Shown: one piece after another, positions 6,665 to 7,166 of the stretch
Layout: the number at the start of each line of letters is the position of its first letter
Numbering within the stretch: position 1 is the stretch's first letter
Assembly: GCA_024762375.1 (NCBI GenBank)
Contig: JANTHQ010000089.1
Span: forward strand, 1-7,166
DNA: 7,166 nucleotides
Direction: 5' to 3'
Origin: Anaerolineaceae bacterium
Lineage (GTDB): Bacteria > Chloroflexota > Anaerolineae > 4572-78
The notes under the pieces: model-generated
Told to the model about the DNA's origin: nothing
The model's input: only the letters and a program-made list of their open reading frames with translations
Database searches by the model: none
Made by a program: the position numbers and the translations under genes

Positions 6665-6710
6665 CGTCGATTATCCTCGTCCGGCGAGTTTGGATGTAAC
6701 CCAATCGACG
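6665..6710. other. Nested stem-loop after tal
   Basis: CGTCGATT (6665-6672) pairs perfectly with AATCGACG (6703-6710), and the enclosed sequence holds a second stem, CTCG/CGAG (6676-6688). No T-run follows on either strand, so it is not an obvious intrinsic terminator. The rest of 6614-6751 holds the weak stem TTCAAAGCATTTGAA near 6619 and no supported gene. Confidence 0.35.
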
Positions 6711-6751
6711 GCAAACGCAAAACACATGGTAAAAATTCGTCGCATCGATTT

Positions 6752-6780
6752 TTGACAGTCACGCCTGAGAATTGTATCAT
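6752..6780 (+). promoter_or_regulatory. Sigma-70-type promoter for the riboswitch-cbiM transcript
   Basis: TTGACA (6752-6757), a 17-bp spacer and TATCAT (6775-6780) form a near-consensus promoter. Transcription would begin near 6787, about 20 bases before the first riboswitch helix, so the whole aptamer would be transcribed. Position relative to the aptamer gives independent support. Confidence 0.78.
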
Positions 6781-6805
6781 ACAGCATATTCAAATATTTA
6801 TAGAT

Positions 6806-6944
6806 AGTCGAGAGGCTCATTTTTGAGCCACTGGGGGAAGTCCGGTGCAAGTCCGGCGCTGTCCCGCAACGGTATCGTATTTCACGAAGCCCGATGACCC
6901 AACCTCGACTCTGTCGTGTTAGCCTTCGAGGAAAGGTGGGACGC
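6806..6944 (+). ncRNA. Cobalamin (B12) riboswitch
   Basis: The leader contains the family's conserved core: GGGGAAGTCCGGTGCAAGTC (6834-6853) followed by GCTGTCCCGCAACGGT (6858-6873), then a B12-box-like AAGCCCGATGACCCAACC (6887-6904). AGTCGAG (6806-6812) pairs with CTCGACT (6904-6910) to close the core, and GGCTCA/TGAGCC (6814-6829) forms a side hairpin. The 3' part through about 6944 resembles the loop-13 region that contacts the core, though its limit is uncertain. In this family, adenosyl- or other cobalamins stabilise the aptamer and turn the downstream gene off. Here that gene is cbiM, so cobalt uptake would fall when cobalamin is abundant. Confidence 0.92.
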
Positions 6945-6959
6945 ATTATTGCCACACCC

Positions 6960-6982
6960 ACCCGTCGAATGACGGGTTTTTT
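6960..6982 (+). terminator. Riboswitch-controlled intrinsic terminator
   Basis: ACCCGTC (6960-6966), loop GAAT and GACGGGT (6971-6977) form a 7-bp stem followed directly by a T-run (6977-6982). It lies between the aptamer and cbiM, as expected for a transcription-terminating expression platform. GGTGGG at 6935-6940 can instead pair with CCCACC at 6957-6962, which would break the lower terminator stem and may be the antiterminator. Confidence 0.85.
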
Positions 6983-7033
6983 GTTACACACTTCCTCATT
7001 TTCTCGAAAATAAAATATTTCAGGAGGGTCGAA

Positions 7034-7166
7034 ATGGCCAAGTTCAAACCACGTTGGCGGCAAACCGGCGCAGCCTTGCTGGCAATTATGCTTCTGTTTG
7101 TCAATCAAACTGTATGGGCAAAACCTGCCCAAATGCACATTATGGAAGGTTTTCTGCCGTTGGGAT
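7034..7166 (+). CDS. cbiM: CbiM cobalt ECF-transporter substrate-binding component (5' part)
   Basis: Only the first 44 residues are in the window; the gene runs off the right edge. An N-terminal signal-peptide-like segment (basic start KFKPRWR, hydrophobic core about 12-24, VWA at 27-29) leads into MHIMEGFLPLG (34-44), the hallmark start of CbiM/NikM proteins. In this family the Met-His pair helps bind the metal ion at the extracellular side. CbiM works with CbiN, CbiQ and CbiO to import cobalt for cobalamin synthesis, so cbiNQO genes probably follow. The ATG has AGGAGG (7022-7027) six bases ahead. The riboswitch favours cobalt over nickel as substrate; the full protein is needed to check it. 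Confidence 0.93.
   Translation, partial: MAKFKPRWRQTGAALLAIMLLFVNQTVWAKPAQMHIMEGFLPLG

Noticed and set aside
6614..6805. Possible small gene between tal and the riboswitch
   Set aside because: No start with a ribosome site leads to a convincing product, and the region holds a promoter and weak hairpins instead.
6671..7138. 155-codon minus-strand frame across the riboswitch and cbiM start
   Set aside because: It is antisense to a well-supported promoter, riboswitch, terminator and cbiM, and its translation shows no family features.

Overview
The window looks like ordinary chromosomal DNA from a free-living bacterium, most likely a member of the Chloroflexota. That is an inference, resting on the long (371-residue) transaldolase, a Rho with an intact N-terminal domain, and a signal-peptide CbiM behind a cobalamin riboswitch; no rRNA or other phylogenetic marker is present. 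All CDSs but the edge-truncated last one are intact. No CRISPR array, tRNA, rRNA or transposase gene was seen.

Layout. Positions 1-454 hold no gene but are packed with small palindromic repeats: a 162-bp MITE-like element, a free dRS3-like hairpin and a second, different MITE-like element. Positions 455-2434 (minus strand) hold a two-gene unit: a LysM/M23 cell-wall endopeptidase, then an RmlD-type NAD(P)-dependent sugar-nucleotide reductase/epimerase whose ATG directly abuts the stop codon of the first gene. A near-consensus promoter (TTGACA-N17-TATCAT) precedes the peptidase, and its -10 box lies in the centre of a long dyad that also reads as an intrinsic terminator for the upstream rho gene. 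An inverted second copy of the 162-bp element fills the rho-peptidase gap and touches the rho stop codon. rho (2694-4010, minus) is divergent from a plus-strand pair, class I fructose-1,6-bisphosphatase and transaldolase (4379-6613). The right end carries a promoter with the same hexamers, a cobalamin riboswitch, an intrinsic terminator and the start of cbiM.

How the parts fit. fbp and tal are a coherent central-carbon pair: fructose 6-phosphate made by FBPase is a substrate of transaldolase, linking gluconeogenesis to the pentose phosphate pathway. The peptidase/reductase pair fits cell-envelope work. The riboswitch-cbiM end fits cobalt import shut off when cobalamin is plentiful. No wholly new multi-gene system is visible. 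The least expected material is non-coding: the same three-hairpin module inside two element types with unrelated ends, an element copy whose interior is flipped relative to its own short flanks, the bracketing of the peptidase/reductase pair by inverted copies, and the promoter buried in a terminator-like dyad.
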